From assembly GCA_002898895.1 (NCBI GenBank), contig BEHS01000007.1, forward strand, positions 1-32,381: DNA of 32,381 nt, given 5' to 3'. The notes under the pieces are model-generated. The model was not told the origin of the DNA. It saw nothing but the letters and a program-made list of their open reading frames with translations, and searched no databases. Every line of letters begins with the position of its first letter. Position 1 is the first letter of the stretch. Below, one piece after another: positions 6,978 through 16,900 of this stretch. The translations under genes were made by a program, and so were the position numbers. This DNA is from a bacterium HR16 (GTDB lineage Bacteria > Armatimonadota > HRBIN16).

Positions 6978-7748
6978 GTGGAGAGGTTGCCCGTTGACGT
7001 TTTGCTCATGTGCCTGGCATCGCTCAGCGCGGGCTTTTTCGATGCCATTGTGGGGGGCGGGGGGTTAATCCAGATTCCCGCACTACTGCTGCTGTTTCCT
7101 CAGTTTGCTCCGGCAACCGTGCTGGGCACCAACAAGCTTATCTCTATCAGCGGTACGACGGTGGCTGCGTGGCAGTATGCGCGCGGTGGGCATGTCCGGT
7201 GGCGTAGCCTGCGGATACCCGTTCTGGCAGCGTTCATCGGGTCGGCGGTTGGGGCACGCCTGGCAGCGTATCTCAGCGCGTCGGTGATGCGCCCGCTGGT
7301 GGCGGTACTGCTCCTGGCGGTATGGGTGTACACGTGGCGGCGCAAAGAGCTCGGTCTGGTCAAACGCAATCCCGCCACCTCGCGCCACCCGGAAGCGGTC
7401 ACCACTGTGATCGCGCTGGTGGTTGGCATGTACGACGGCTTCTTCGGTCCGGGCACAGGCAGTTTCATGATGTTCGCGATGACCGCGTTGCTGGGGATGG
7501 AGTTTCTGCAGGCGACGGCGCATACCAAAGTGCTGAACTGGACGACGAACCTCGCCGCGCTGGTCACCTTCGGCTGGCAGGGGCATGTGCAGTGGCTTTT
7601 TGCGATACCGTTTCTGGCGGCAAACGTGCTGGGTGGCTGGCTGGGCAGTCGTCTGGCGATGCGCCGCGGCAGTCCTTTCATCCGCAAGTTCTTCCTGTGG
7701 GTGGTGGCGGCGATATTGGCGAGATTAGTGTGGGATATATGGGCGTAG
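6978..7748 (+). CDS. TauE/SafE-family membrane transporter (sulfite exporter type)
   Basis: The ORF track begins at 6792 inside the kinase gene. The real start is probably GTG 6978 (after TGGGGTTGAG), with TTG 6987 and ATG 7008 as alternatives; GTG gives 256 residues, the usual size. The family hallmark AGFFDAIVGGGGLIQIPAL begins the first helix, and the internal duplication is visible as GMYDGFFGPGTGSFMM near the middle. About eight membrane helices are present. Members export or import sulfonates, sulfite and other anions in the inner membrane; the substrate cannot be read from the sequence. It lies directly after the sugar kinase and is convergent with the M23 peptidase gene, whose stop is only 9 bp away. 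Confidence 0.9.
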   Translation: MERLPVDVLLMCLASLSAGFFDAIVGGGGLIQIPALLLLFPQFAPATVLGTNKLISISGTTVAAWQYARGGHVRWRSLRIPVLAAFIGSAVGARLAAYLSASVMRPLVAVLLLAVWVYTWRRKELGLVKRNPATSRHPEAVTTVIALVVGMYDGFFGPGTGSFMMFAMTALLGMEFLQATAHTKVLNWTTNLAALVTFGWQGHVQWLFAIPFLAANVLGGWLGSRLAMRRGSPFIRKFFLWVVAAILARLVWDIWA

Positions 7749-7757
7749 CACGGTCTC

Positions 7758-8924
7758 CTACAGCGGATTCACCGGTTCGCCGTTGCGTCGCACCTCGAAA
7801 TGCAGGTGTGGTCCTGTTGCCAGCCCGGTTGCGCCGACGTAGCCGATAATCTGTCCTTGCTTCACCGTGGTTCCTTCGCTGACCGCCAGCGCGGAGCAGT
7901 GACCGTACAGCGTGGCGACGCCTCCACCGTGGTCGATAATGATGGTGTTGCCGTAGCCGCGCCGGTAACCGGCGAAGATGACCTCGCCGTCCGCTGCCGC
8001 CTTGATGGGTGTGCCGTGCGGCGCTGCGATATCCACGCCGTTATGCATCCGATTGACCTTCAGGATAGGGTGATAACGCATTCCAAAGCCGGAGACAATC
8101 GGTCCGTTGACCGGACGAATAAATCCGCCGTGAAACGGTCGGGCAAGGCGAACGCGCCCGCGAGGTGTCTGTTCCATCGCCCGTAGCATGGCGGCAATCT
8201 GGCGGGATTCCTCTTCCCATTCGTCCAGCGCCTGTTCCTTCAACATGCGGTCCTGGGCGATGTCCTGCAGGATTTCGCGTTTTGCCTCTGTTTGCTGATG
8301 TAGCCGATAGGTCTGTTGCGCCAGCTCCGCCTCCAGCTGAGCGATTTGCTGTGCTTGCCTGTCCAGTTGTGCCTTTGTCTGTGCGACCTCTTCTTTGTCT
8401 TGTTGAATGGCGAGCACCAATCGCGAGTCCGCACGGGCGATTCGTCCCAGCACGTACGAACGGCTGATGAGGTCATGCACGTCGCGCGAACCCAGCAACA
8501 CACGCACGGTACTGGCGCCCCCTTGCTGGTATGCCACGCGTACGCGACGGGCGAGCAGTTGTTGACGCTGTTGCAGGCGTTGCTCCAGCTCCTTCAGGCG
8601 TGCGGCGGTTTTACGCTGCAGGGAGCGGACGGTATCCAGGCGGGCACGTACCGTGTGCAGGCGTTTGCGGGTGGCGTCGAGCTCTTGTTCGGTAGCCAGC
8701 AGGTCGGCGGTCACGGCGCGTTCGCGCCGGCGAATCTGGCGGATTTCGGCACGCGCCTGCCGAATCTGCTTCTGCACCGTTGCCAGCTTCTTTTGCAGTT
8801 CGGTCTTGCTGGCTGTGGTTGGCTTAGAGGGTTTCGAGTACGATTGCTGCGGTGGTTTTGCCACTGCTGACGATAACATCAGAAAAACGATTAGACCAAT
8901 CAACCCTCCCAGTCGTAACCCCAT
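7758..8924 (-). CDS. EnvC-like M23 murein hydrolase with coiled coil
   Basis: An N-terminal signal peptide (GLIGLIVFLMLSSAVA) leads to a long coiled coil (about residues 40-250, rich in Gln, Arg and Glu heptads) and then a C-terminal LytM/M23 domain. The zinc site is intact: HNGVD (His and Asp ligands) and HLHFEV near the end. It should therefore be an active peptidase, or retain the fold of one; E. coli EnvC itself has a degenerate LytM domain and works by activating amidases. Family knowledge says the coiled coil binds the FtsX loop and FtsEX ATPase activity switches the enzyme on at the septum. It lies 21 bp downstream of ftsX, so ftsE-ftsX-envC form one operon. Confidence 0.92.
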   Translation of the reverse strand: MGLRLGGLIGLIVFLMLSSAVAKPPQQSYSKPSKPTTASKTELQKKLATVQKQIRQARAEIRQIRRRERAVTADLLATEQELDATRKRLHTVRARLDTVRSLQRKTAARLKELEQRLQQRQQLLARRVRVAYQQGGASTVRVLLGSRDVHDLISRSYVLGRIARADSRLVLAIQQDKEEVAQTKAQLDRQAQQIAQLEAELAQQTYRLHQQTEAKREILQDIAQDRMLKEQALDEWEEESRQIAAMLRAMEQTPRGRVRLARPFHGGFIRPVNGPIVSGFGMRYHPILKVNRMHNGVDIAAPHGTPIKAAADGEVIFAGYRRGYGNTIIIDHGGGVATLYGHCSALAVSEGTTVKQGQIIGYVGATGLATGPHLHFEVRRNGEPVNPL

Positions 8925-8945
8925 GATACACCCCCAATCTTTGCC

Positions 8946-9830
8946 TCACACTGCCTGCAGGTATTTTCGGACGGAGAGTGTGCTGACCGCACCCCCTATC
9001 GCTGCGCCAAGCAGGGTCAACACCAGAAACACAACCCACACAGGCATCGGCGAACCGCCAAGGCTGTCGATGAACACCAGCTTGCGCATCACGAAGTGCG
9101 ATACCAGTTTGGACACACCGAAAATCAACCCGCAGGCAATCCAGGCACCCAGCACACCCTGAACCACTCCTTCCAGTACGAACGGTGTGCGAATAGTGCC
9201 GGACGTTGCCCCAATCAGCTGCATAATGCGTATTTCGCGTCGACGGGCGAACACCGTCAAACGAATAGCGTTATAAATAATGATACTGGTGGCGATGAGC
9301 AGGAGGATGGTACCCCCAACGCCTATCCAGCGCACCACCGTCGCCACCGACAGGATGATGTCTACCTCTTCTTTGGCGTCGCGCACCGCATCTACTTCAG
9401 GCAGGCTCTTCAGCCACGCGCTCACTGCCCCTGTGCGCGAAGGCTCTTTTACCTGAATGATGAAGCTGTCGGGCAGTGGGTTATACGGCAGCGCGGCGGT
9501 AATCTCCTGCTGAAGCTCCTTCTGGAACTCGGGCCACGCCTGCTCCTTGGGCTTGAAGGTCACCTGCGCGATGTCGGGGTGTTTCTCGAACTGCTTTTGC
9601 AGTTCCTGCGCTCGCTGGCGCGTGACGCTATCTTTCAGGAAAACGTCGATGGCGAACTTCGGCGGCAGGCTGTTCGCCAGATTCTCCAGCCGCCACAGGA
9701 TTAAACCGAATCCTCCGAACACCGCCAGTGCGAGCGCGACCGTGCCGATAGCCGCCAGCGTCATTAACCCGTTGCGTCGTAAATTGACCAGAGCCTCCTC
9801 CACCAGAAATTCGATGTGGCTAAGGTTCAT
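8946..9830 (-). CDS. ftsX: Cell division protein FtsX
   Basis: This integral membrane partner of the FtsE ATPase couples cytoplasmic ATP hydrolysis to murein hydrolase activation outside. The start is taken at ATG 9830 (MNLSHIEFLVEEALVNLRRNG), the normal FtsX opening; the track start at 9863 would add residues inside ftsE. Helix 1 (about residues 22-45) is followed by a periplasmic loop of about 120 residues (FAIDVFLKDSVTRQ... to DAVRDAKEE), then three helices with the MacB/FtsX-type REIRIMQLIGAT segment between helices 2 and 3. Length (294) is typical. Its start overlaps the ftsE stop by 11 bp, indicating coupled translation. Confidence 0.94.
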   Translation of the reverse strand: MNLSHIEFLVEEALVNLRRNGLMTLAAIGTVALALAVFGGFGLILWRLENLANSLPPKFAIDVFLKDSVTRQRAQELQKQFEKHPDIAQVTFKPKEQAWPEFQKELQQEITAALPYNPLPDSFIIQVKEPSRTGAVSAWLKSLPEVDAVRDAKEEVDIILSVATVVRWIGVGGTILLLIATSIIIYNAIRLTVFARRREIRIMQLIGATSGTIRTPFVLEGVVQGVLGAWIACGLIFGVSKLVSHFVMRKLVFIDSLGGSPMPVWVVFLVLTLLGAAIGGAVSTLSVRKYLQAV

Positions 9831-10506
9831 GCGCGTACACCCCACACGGAACGTCGCTGACAATAGTGCCCCGCTCCAGCATCACCACCCGCTTGCGCAT
9901 TCGGTCTATCACGTACTTATCGTGGCTGGCGACGAGCACGGTTGTGCCGCGAATATTAATGTGGCTGAGCAGTTGCATAATATCCCATGAGGTATCGGGG
10001 TCCAGATTGCCTGTTGGCTCGTCCGCCAGCAGCAGAGGCGGGTCGTTAGCGATGGCGCGAGCGATGGCTACCCGCTGCGCCTCACCACCCGACAGCTGAG
10101 CGGGAAAGCTGTCGCACCGGCGCAGAAGCCCAACCAGTTCAATCGCGTTGGCGGTGCGCTTGCGAATCTCCTTGCGCGGCAGACCCAGCACCCGCAGGGC
10201 GAAGGCTACGTTCTCCCATACCGTCTTGTTGGGCAGAAGCCCGAAATCCTGAAACACCACCCCCATCATGCGCCGGTAATAAGGAACCTCATGCGGGGGG
10301 ATTTCGACGACGTTACGCCCCGCTACAATCACCTTACCGTAAGTGGGCAGCACCTCGCGCGTGATGAGCTTGAGCAAGGTGGACTTTCCTGCCCCGGTCG
10401 CCCCTACCAGGAAAACAAACTCCCCCTTCTCCACGCGCAGGTTCACGTTCCTCAGCGCGTGCACGCCGTTGGGATATGTGACCGATGCTTCCTGTATCTC
10501 TATCAT
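9820..10506 (-). CDS. ftsE: Cell division ATP-binding protein FtsE
   Basis: This ABC ATPase pairs with FtsX at the inner face of the membrane. The Walker A is GATGAGKSTLL (residues 36-46), the signature is LSGGEAQRVAIARA, Walker B is LLLADEPTGNLD and the switch histidine is in ASHD. The sequence between (FQDFGLLPNKTVWENVAFAL) is typical of FtsE. Length (228) is normal. It heads the minus-strand ftsE-ftsX-envC-like operon and is divergent from the secreted glycosidase-like gene. The ribosome site is weak. Confidence 0.96.
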   Translation of the reverse strand: MIEIQEASVTYPNGVHALRNVNLRVEKGEFVFLVGATGAGKSTLLKLITREVLPTYGKVIVAGRNVVEIPPHEVPYYRRMMGVVFQDFGLLPNKTVWENVAFALRVLGLPRKEIRKRTANAIELVGLLRRCDSFPAQLSGGEAQRVAIARAIANDPPLLLADEPTGNLDPDTSWDIMQLLSHINIRGTTVLVASHDKYVIDRMRKRVVMLERGTIVSDVPCGVYAHEP

Positions 10507-10513
10507 GGCATCG

Positions 10514-10541
10514 CCCTGTTATGGTATGGTTCGCAACAGGG
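10514..10541. promoter_or_regulatory. Short inverted repeat between ftsE and the divergent gene
   Basis: CCCTGTT and AACAGGG (7 bp arms, 14 bp apart) lie just upstream of ftsE, in the divergent region. It could be an operator dyad. No clear -35/-10 pair is seen for either gene, so this is a weak call. Confidence 0.25.
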
Positions 10542-10623
10542 GGGCGGAATCCCTTTCGGCAGGAAGAAAGCCCGCGCGTGGAGAAAGCGTATACAGCAAT
10601 CATAGCGAAGGGCAGGTATCGCG

Positions 10624-13107
10624 TTGAGAGGTGCTGTGACAACACTGATAAAGTCGGTTGCCCTGCTGGCTGTCGCGCTCTCTGCGCAGGCGCAGCTGAT
10701 GATCGGGCAAGGTGTTTTTACCGACCGCGATGGCGGTACGCACCGCTGGCAGATTACCCCGGCACACAGTCTGCAATGGGATGGACAGGTTTACCTGCCT
10801 GTCGGGGTGTGGTTTACCCCGCAGTCGTTGCGTGCCGATGCAACGGAAGCGGACTTTCAGCGCGATGAACGCCTTCTGGACGCGCTGGCTCAGGCTGGCA
10901 TCGGCGACGTGTGCGTGGTTCCTCGCGACTCCGCAGCTAGCGTATCCGTTCAGCAGTGGCAGCGCATTGTGGACGCGCTGGAATCGCGTAACTTGCGTTA
11001 CGGCATCTCTTTGGGGGAAGCAGGCTTGCCTGTTGCGCAGGGGTATGTGGTGGCACCGGCATCCAACCGCATTGCCAATATCGCACAGGGTGGCGTTGTC
11101 GCCTTCCGTGCGCCGTACGCTGACCATGCTCTCACTTTCATCGTGGACACGCATGATAACAGCATCCTCAGCCATTCTCGGGTGAACGTGGAGCAGGGTG
11201 TTGGGCGTCTTCCCCTCCAGCTACAGGAGGGCGTGCTGGCGGTGATGGTCGCCTACCCGCATCGTCCGCTGGTAGACGCAGGGGGCTTCGTGCCCGATGT
11301 GTGGGAAGGCTACGATGCCTGGCGCGACGGGGTGTTGCAAACTCTGGGTAAGGTGCGATTTGGGAAGGGACTTCGGTTCTTTGTGGACCCGCTTGGGCGG
11401 TGGACGCTTCCCTTAGAGGACGATGGCATCGTGCCCTCTTCGGAGATGTTCCGCCTGGGTTTCGAGGCGTTTCTGTCGCGCAAGTACCAGACCCTGGAGA
11501 ACCTGATGAGCGCGTGGGCGCTCTCGGAGCGCAACATGGAATCCTTTGCCGATGCCGCTCGCCAGCTTCCGCTCTGGCGTGGGCAGAAGGGTATTCCGCA
11601 GCTGTTTGACCTCCAGACGGGCAACCTGCGCCGGGTAGAAACAGCCCGCTGTGCCTACTGGAAGGACATCAATCAGTATCGGCGCGAGGTGTTGCAGGAG
11701 GCGGCGGACCGCATGGCGGCGGTGCTGAAGCGGCACATCGCCGATGTGCCGGTGTTGCTCAGCTGGCAGAGATTCCATCCGGTATATGTAAGCACGCAGA
11801 ACCAGCCGGGTGTGGACGGGCTGCTGGTGGTGACGAGCGAGCGCGGCGCAAACCTCGCTCTCAAAAGCATGGCTCCCGCAATGGGGCAGGCGACGGAATG
11901 TGTGCGCCCCACCTGGCTATTGACCTCGCTGGCGCACGATGTCAAGCAGGGCTACGCGGATAGCCAGACTCTGCACAGCGAGGCGGAAACCCTCGCTCAA
12001 GCAGGCAGTCGGGGCTGGTTCTTTCGCGTGACCGAAAGCACCGCAGACGCCGCGACCCTGCAGTGGCTGCGCTCCTTCCAGCAGTCCGCGCTGGCACGGG
12101 CAGAGTGGCAACAGCCGCCGAAGGTGCTGTTTTTCCCGCAGTCTGCGTCAGGCATTTGTGAGGTCAAGCGGCTACCCGGCGAGGTGTGGTGGTTGCCCTC
12201 GGTGCGCCCGGGAAGCATCGTCAACGTCGGGCAGAACTATCGCGCCTACCAGATTAGCACGCTGAGCGGGGAGCAATACGTGATGTGGGCGGTGGACCGC
12301 GAGCGTCCGACGAATTTCCGCCTGACCGAGCCTCGTGTGTTTACCGCGCAGCTGCCAGATGGCACGCCGGTGAAAATCGGTGGCAAGGGGCGCAACTTCT
12401 CGATAAAGCTGCCCCCCGTGCCGGTGGTGTTTACCAATAGCGGTACGCTGTTTCCGGTGGAAGCTGCAGAGGACGCTATCAACGAGCTGGCGAGGCTGAT
12501 CAAGCTGGGCGAGTCGCGTCGCATAGATGTGGGCACGGCGCGTTTTCGCTGGCAACAGGCGCGTGACAATCTCAGAGTCGGTCAGGTATACACCGCCTAC
12601 CTGCTCGCCAGCGAGGCGCTGAACGAATCGATCCAGCGTCTGGCACAGTATCTGTGGATGGAAGCGGAGACGGCGGATGAGAGCAACTTCGATGAAATCG
12701 TGGAACAGCCCTGGGCGAGTGGGGGCAAAGTAATACGACTGCAAAACTTCAACGACCCACCTGCGCGAGGTTATTTCCTGCGCTACCGCTTTGCCGTGAA
12801 GGAGGAGGGAAATTACACCATCTGGGTGGCATGTCGTATGGAGGGCAGCTCGCCTCTGCTCTGGAGCGTCGACGACAACGCTCCACAGCCTCCTGAAAGC
12901 AATGTGCTCGTGGGCGAATACGGAGAAGGGTTTGGGTGGATACGCATGGGCACGGTCAGGCTGTCGCCGGGTGTCCATGCTCTTGAACTGAGAGTGGTCA
13001 ATCGCGCCGGGGAGGGTACCAAACCTTACGTGCAGTGGTGCGATGTGGTGCTGCTCACCGCTGAGAACATCATTCCGCAGGGAACCGTCAAACCGCCTGT
13101 CAGGTAG
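10624..13107 (+). CDS. Large secreted glycosidase-like protein with C-terminal CBM-like domain
   Basis: The protein starts with a clear signal peptide (TLIKSVALLAVALSAQAQ). The track start is TTG 10624; GTG 10636, preceded by GAGAGG at close spacing, gives an equally good signal peptide. Residues about 20-480 look like a TIM-barrel glycosidase of the beta-galactosidase-like type (LPVGVWFTPQSL, a barrel-like alternation, LYGI-like strands), but I cannot point to catalytic acids with confidence. The last 140 residues read as a carbohydrate-binding beta sandwich of CBM6/35 type (MEAETADESNF, SGGKVIRLQNF, SPGVHALELRVV). A function in degrading or binding polysaccharide outside the cell is inference. 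A membrane protein and a type IIG restriction enzyme follow with 6-bp gaps. Confidence 0.75.
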   Translation: MRGAVTTLIKSVALLAVALSAQAQLMIGQGVFTDRDGGTHRWQITPAHSLQWDGQVYLPVGVWFTPQSLRADATEADFQRDERLLDALAQAGIGDVCVVPRDSAASVSVQQWQRIVDALESRNLRYGISLGEAGLPVAQGYVVAPASNRIANIAQGGVVAFRAPYADHALTFIVDTHDNSILSHSRVNVEQGVGRLPLQLQEGVLAVMVAYPHRPLVDAGGFVPDVWEGYDAWRDGVLQTLGKVRFGKGLRFFVDPLGRWTLPLEDDGIVPSSEMFRLGFEAFLSRKYQTLENLMSAWALSERNMESFADAARQLPLWRGQKGIPQLFDLQTGNLRRVETARCAYWKDINQYRREVLQEAADRMAAVLKRHIADVPVLLSWQRFHPVYVSTQNQPGVDGLLVVTSERGANLALKSMAPAMGQATECVRPTWLLTSLAHDVKQGYADSQTLHSEAETLAQAGSRGWFFRVTESTADAATLQWLRSFQQSALARAEWQQPPKVLFFPQSASGICEVKRLPGEVWWLPSVRPGSIVNVGQNYRAYQISTLSGEQYVMWAVDRERPTNFRLTEPRVFTAQLPDGTPVKIGGKGRNFSIKLPPVPVVFTNSGTLFPVEAAEDAINELARLIKLGESRRIDVGTARFRWQQARDNLRVGQVYTAYLLASEALNESIQRLAQYLWMEAETADESNFDEIVEQPWASGGKVIRLQNFNDPPARGYFLRYRFAVKEEGNYTIWVACRMEGSSPLLWSVDDNAPQPPESNVLVGEYGEGFGWIRMGTVRLSPGVHALELRVVNRAGEGTKPYVQWCDVVLLTAENIIPQGTVKPPVR

Positions 13108-13113
13108 AATCGC

Positions 13114-13902
13114 ATGGAAAAGCCGGTCTCTCCCACTATTACCTTCTTTAAAGCGCTGCGCAACGCCACAGGCGACGCCTACGACCGGTTGGGGTTGACC
13201 CTGGCCAGCAGTCTGTTGTGGTTTGCAGCACTGATGGCGGCAGCGATAGCGGTGAGCGCGGCAACCCGTACCCAGCAGGTGCTGGTAGTACTGGGAGTGT
13301 TTTTTGTCGGTTCGGTGGCGCTGGGTGAAGTATGGACAGGGTGTGTCTATCTCGCCTATCGCATCGCCACACGCGACGAACCGTCGTTGCTGTGCTTTGC
13401 GGAGGCGTGGCGCGGTCTGGGATGGAAAACGTTGTGGCTGGCAACGGTTCAAACCTTCGTCACGCTGGTTATCATCGCAAACATCGCACTGTATTTACAG
13501 AGCAGTCTGGTGGTGATGCGGGTGTTCGGGGTGGTTATCCTGTATATTTTGCTGTTGTGGATAACCGCCATGCTGTATCAGTATCCGTTGTTGATAGAGC
13601 ATGTATTCGGTGCATACACGGCGGAGCAGACGAAAACCGGCTGGTTGCGAAGGGTGCTGCGACGGTCTCTGCTGTTGACGATAGGCAACCTGCCTTTCAG
13701 CGCAGGGATGTTCGCTATCATCGCGGCGTGGACTGTATTCTGCTTTGTGAGCGTCATCGGTCTTGCGCTGATGTACACTGGCTTTGTATCGCTGGCAGCT
13801 GTACACTGGACGCGCGCCCTGCTGATAAACTACGGGGTGATTGTGCTGCCACCGGAGCCGGAGATTATCCCCGATGAGCAGTTTCGCCTGCCGGAGGAAT
13901 AG
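13114..13902 (+). CDS. YesL-like (DUF624) integral membrane protein
   Basis: The 262-residue protein has about six hydrophobic helices. The opening FFKALRNATGDAYDRLGLTLASSLLW and the segment RDEPSLLCFAEAWRGLGWKTLW resemble the YesL/DUF624 family, whose members occur beside polysaccharide-use genes in Firmicutes and others; their function is unknown. The assignment rests on pattern resemblance only. The gene starts 6 bp after the glycosidase-like protein, so both are probably on one message, and its own stop is 6 bp before the restriction enzyme start. Confidence 0.65.
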   Translation: MEKPVSPTITFFKALRNATGDAYDRLGLTLASSLLWFAALMAAAIAVSAATRTQQVLVVLGVFFVGSVALGEVWTGCVYLAYRIATRDEPSLLCFAEAWRGLGWKTLWLATVQTFVTLVIIANIALYLQSSLVVMRVFGVVILYILLLWITAMLYQYPLLIEHVFGAYTAEQTKTGWLRRVLRRSLLLTIGNLPFSAGMFAIIAAWTVFCFVSVIGLALMYTGFVSLAAVHWTRALLINYGVIVLPPEPEIIPDEQFRLPEE

Positions 13903-13908
13903 AGAAGT

Positions 13909-16900
13909 ATGCCAGCGCAACGTCGAACAGCCAGACAACCGCAGCTGTCACTAGCAGCACCATACGTGAATCGCGGACTGTTTGCCAGCAACTTTCTGCA
14001 GAACCACTTGCCTAACCTGCCCGAGTGGAGAGAGGCACAGGGGAGCGAAGAAGCTTTTCGCCGGGTCAGCGAACTGTACCAACAGAAGAAGCGGTTTCTG
14101 GAGACGAACCCCAACGAATCTCAAACAGAGCACGAGTTCATTCAGCCCCTTCTGGACATCCTCTGGGGAAGAGAAAACTATCGGGTACAACCGCCTCTGA
14201 AGACCGGCGACATACGGGGGCGACCGGACTATGCCCTGTTCCTCTCCGGGCAACAGCGCGACGAGGCAGATAAGCTGCAGGGGGAGCAGGAATACTGGCG
14301 ACATGCTGTGGCGCTGGCGGATGCGAAGCCGTGGGCAAGCTCCCTGGACAGGCAGAGAGGTTCGGGAGAAAACCCCAGCGCACAGGTTTGCCACTACCTC
14401 TACCGCTCGCAGGTGCGCTGGGGCATCCTGACGAACGGGCGTCACTGGCGGCTGTTCGAGCGCGACAGGTCCAGCCCGGGCGGCATCTACTTTGAGGTGG
14501 ACCTGCAAAGCATTCTCGATCAGGAGGATGTAGAAGGCTTTAAAACTTTCTATCTCTTCTTCCGTCGCGAAGCCTTCCTGCCTGATAAGACAGGCGTCTC
14601 TTTTGTGGAGAAGGTATTTCAGGGTAGTGTAGAACACGCCACCGAGGTGGGCAACCGCCTCAAGGATGCGGTATATGATGCCCTGCGCTACCTGATGAAC
14701 GGCTTTCTGGCGCATCCTGCCAACCGTCTGCACGCGGAAGAGGGAGAGACTCTCCAGCAAGTGCACGAAAACAGTCTTATCGTGTTGTACCGCCTGTTGT
14801 TCCTGCTGTATGCAGAAGACCGCGACCTGTTGCCCTGTGATGACCCCTGCTACCGTACCTACTCCCTGCGCGAACTGCACCGCGAAGTGAACGCGAGCCT
14901 GCGCAATAGTAAGCGTTACCTGCCAGGCACGACCGTACTGTGGGCGCGCCTGTGCAACCTCTTCCAGCTGATCGACAGGGGCTTTCAGGAAGGTGGACGT
15001 GTGGTCGTCCCCGCCTATAACGGCGGGTTGTTCAGTCCGTCGCACTATCCGCATATCGCCCATACGCCTCAAGAGGGAATACCTCATTGGGAAATCGGCG
15101 ACAGCTATCTGGCGGAGGCGATAGACCGTCTCGCCTACGAGCGTGAACGCTGGAACGAACCGGGCACGCTGGATGTGGACTACGCTACGCTCGACGTGCA
15201 GCATCTGGGCAGTATCTATGAGGGGCTTCTGGAGCTTCAACCTCGAATCGCTCAGAAGCCGATGGTAGAAACGATAGAGCAGGGCAAGGTGGTCTTTAAG
15301 GAGCGGACCGGCAACGCCCAACCCGCCAGGGTGCGCGGTCAACAGGCGCGTGAGGTGCAACCGGGCGAGGTGTACCTGGTCACCAATCGGGGCGAGCGCA
15401 AAGCCACCGGCAGTTACTACACGCCGCGCTACATCGTGAACTATATCGTCGAGAACACCCTTGCTCCCCTGGTGAATAAGGCGGCAGAGCAGGTAGCGCA
15501 GCTACGCCCGGAAGTAGAGGAGGAGATACAGCGGTTACAGGGAAAACAGCGCAAGTGGCAACGCTCCGGTATGCCCGACGCCGATAAGGAGGTTGCCAGG
15601 CTACAAGAACAGATAGAACAGCAAAAGCGCCGCCTGCTGGAGCCGTATCTGTCCATCAAGGTGCTGGACCCGGCGATGGGGAGTGGTCATTTTCTGGTGG
15701 GGGCGGCGGATTTCCTGAGCCTCGCGATGGCGACCGACCCGAACCTGCTTGCTCTCGACCAGATGGGCGACGAGGAGCCTCAGGCGTTCTACAAACGGCT
15801 GGTGGTAGAACACTGCCTGTATGGAGTGGACCTGAACCCGCTGGCGGTGGAGCTGGCAAAGCTCTCGCTGTGGTTACATACGGTGAGCAAGCAAAAGGCG
15901 CTATCGTTCCTGGACCACCACCTGCGCTGTGGTAACTCCTTGATAGGCGCGCGCATTGAGGAGGATCTGAGTCATCCCCCGCCCGCACCGGGTAGCAAAC
16001 GGCGGTCTAAAAGCGCGACGAACACACAGCTCGTGCTGGGCTTCGAGGAGACTCTGACAGGCACGCACCTGCATACCCTGCTGGACGCTTTCCGGCGCAT
16101 CATGGAGTCGCCTACTGGCGATGCCGAGACTGAACGCCAGAAAGACCGCAGGTATCGCGAAATGGATGCGGTGCGCAACCGCTTCCGCGCAGTGGCAAAC
16201 TGCTGGCTCGCCCCCTTCTTCGGCGTGCCTGTAACCGCACAGCAGTACGAGCGGGCTGTGGATGCTCTGAGCGACGTGGAGAAGTACAACGCTCTGACGC
16301 AGGAGCAGTGGTTTCAGAAGGTACAGGAGGTCGCCCGCCAAAAACGCTTCTTCCACTGGGAGCTGGAGTTCACCGAGGCCTTCTTCCATCCGCACGGCTT
16401 CAAACCACAGGAAGAAAGAGGCTTCGACGCGGTGATTGGCAATCCGCCGTGGCTGGGACTACGTACCGGTGAAATTCCTCAGGATCTTTTGGAATACCTT
16501 CGCTCTCGTTACCGCTCAGCAGTGGGGCAATTCGATTTAGCCTCCGTGTTTCTCGACCTGTCATGTGCTCTGTCATCAAGTGCAAGAGGCTGCATTGGGA
16601 CGGTGATTCCCAAGCGGATACTGACCAACGAGTCGTACGAAGTACTACGATACGCGCTCGCTATCGAACGACGGCTGACCGCCTCCATCGACCTGCGAGT
16701 AGCGTTCGAAGGTGTCGACAATGATGCTGCCATCCTGATCTCTGCACCGGCTAGCGACTCGTCCAGTACTTTGTTGCTCGGAAGACGAGTGGACCTGACG
16801 TCTATCACTGTGTCCGCTGTAGATTCGGCGGTCATCTCCAAGATGCCCTTCTACATCGTTCCAGTGAACAGTGACGTGCGCACTATCAAGCTGATCTCGG

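Noticed and set aside
5867-7048. N-terminal extension of the minus-strand isomerase ORF to 672 residues
   Set aside because: The extra 394 residues are antisense to the kinase and exporter; a start with homologous sequence exists at 5866.
10507-10623. Sigma-70 promoters for ftsE and the divergent gene
   Set aside because: Several AT-rich hexamers occur but none has a matching partner at 16-18 bp.
13951-15360. 469-residue minus-strand ORF
   Set aside because: Shadow of the type IIG gene; no recognisable domain.
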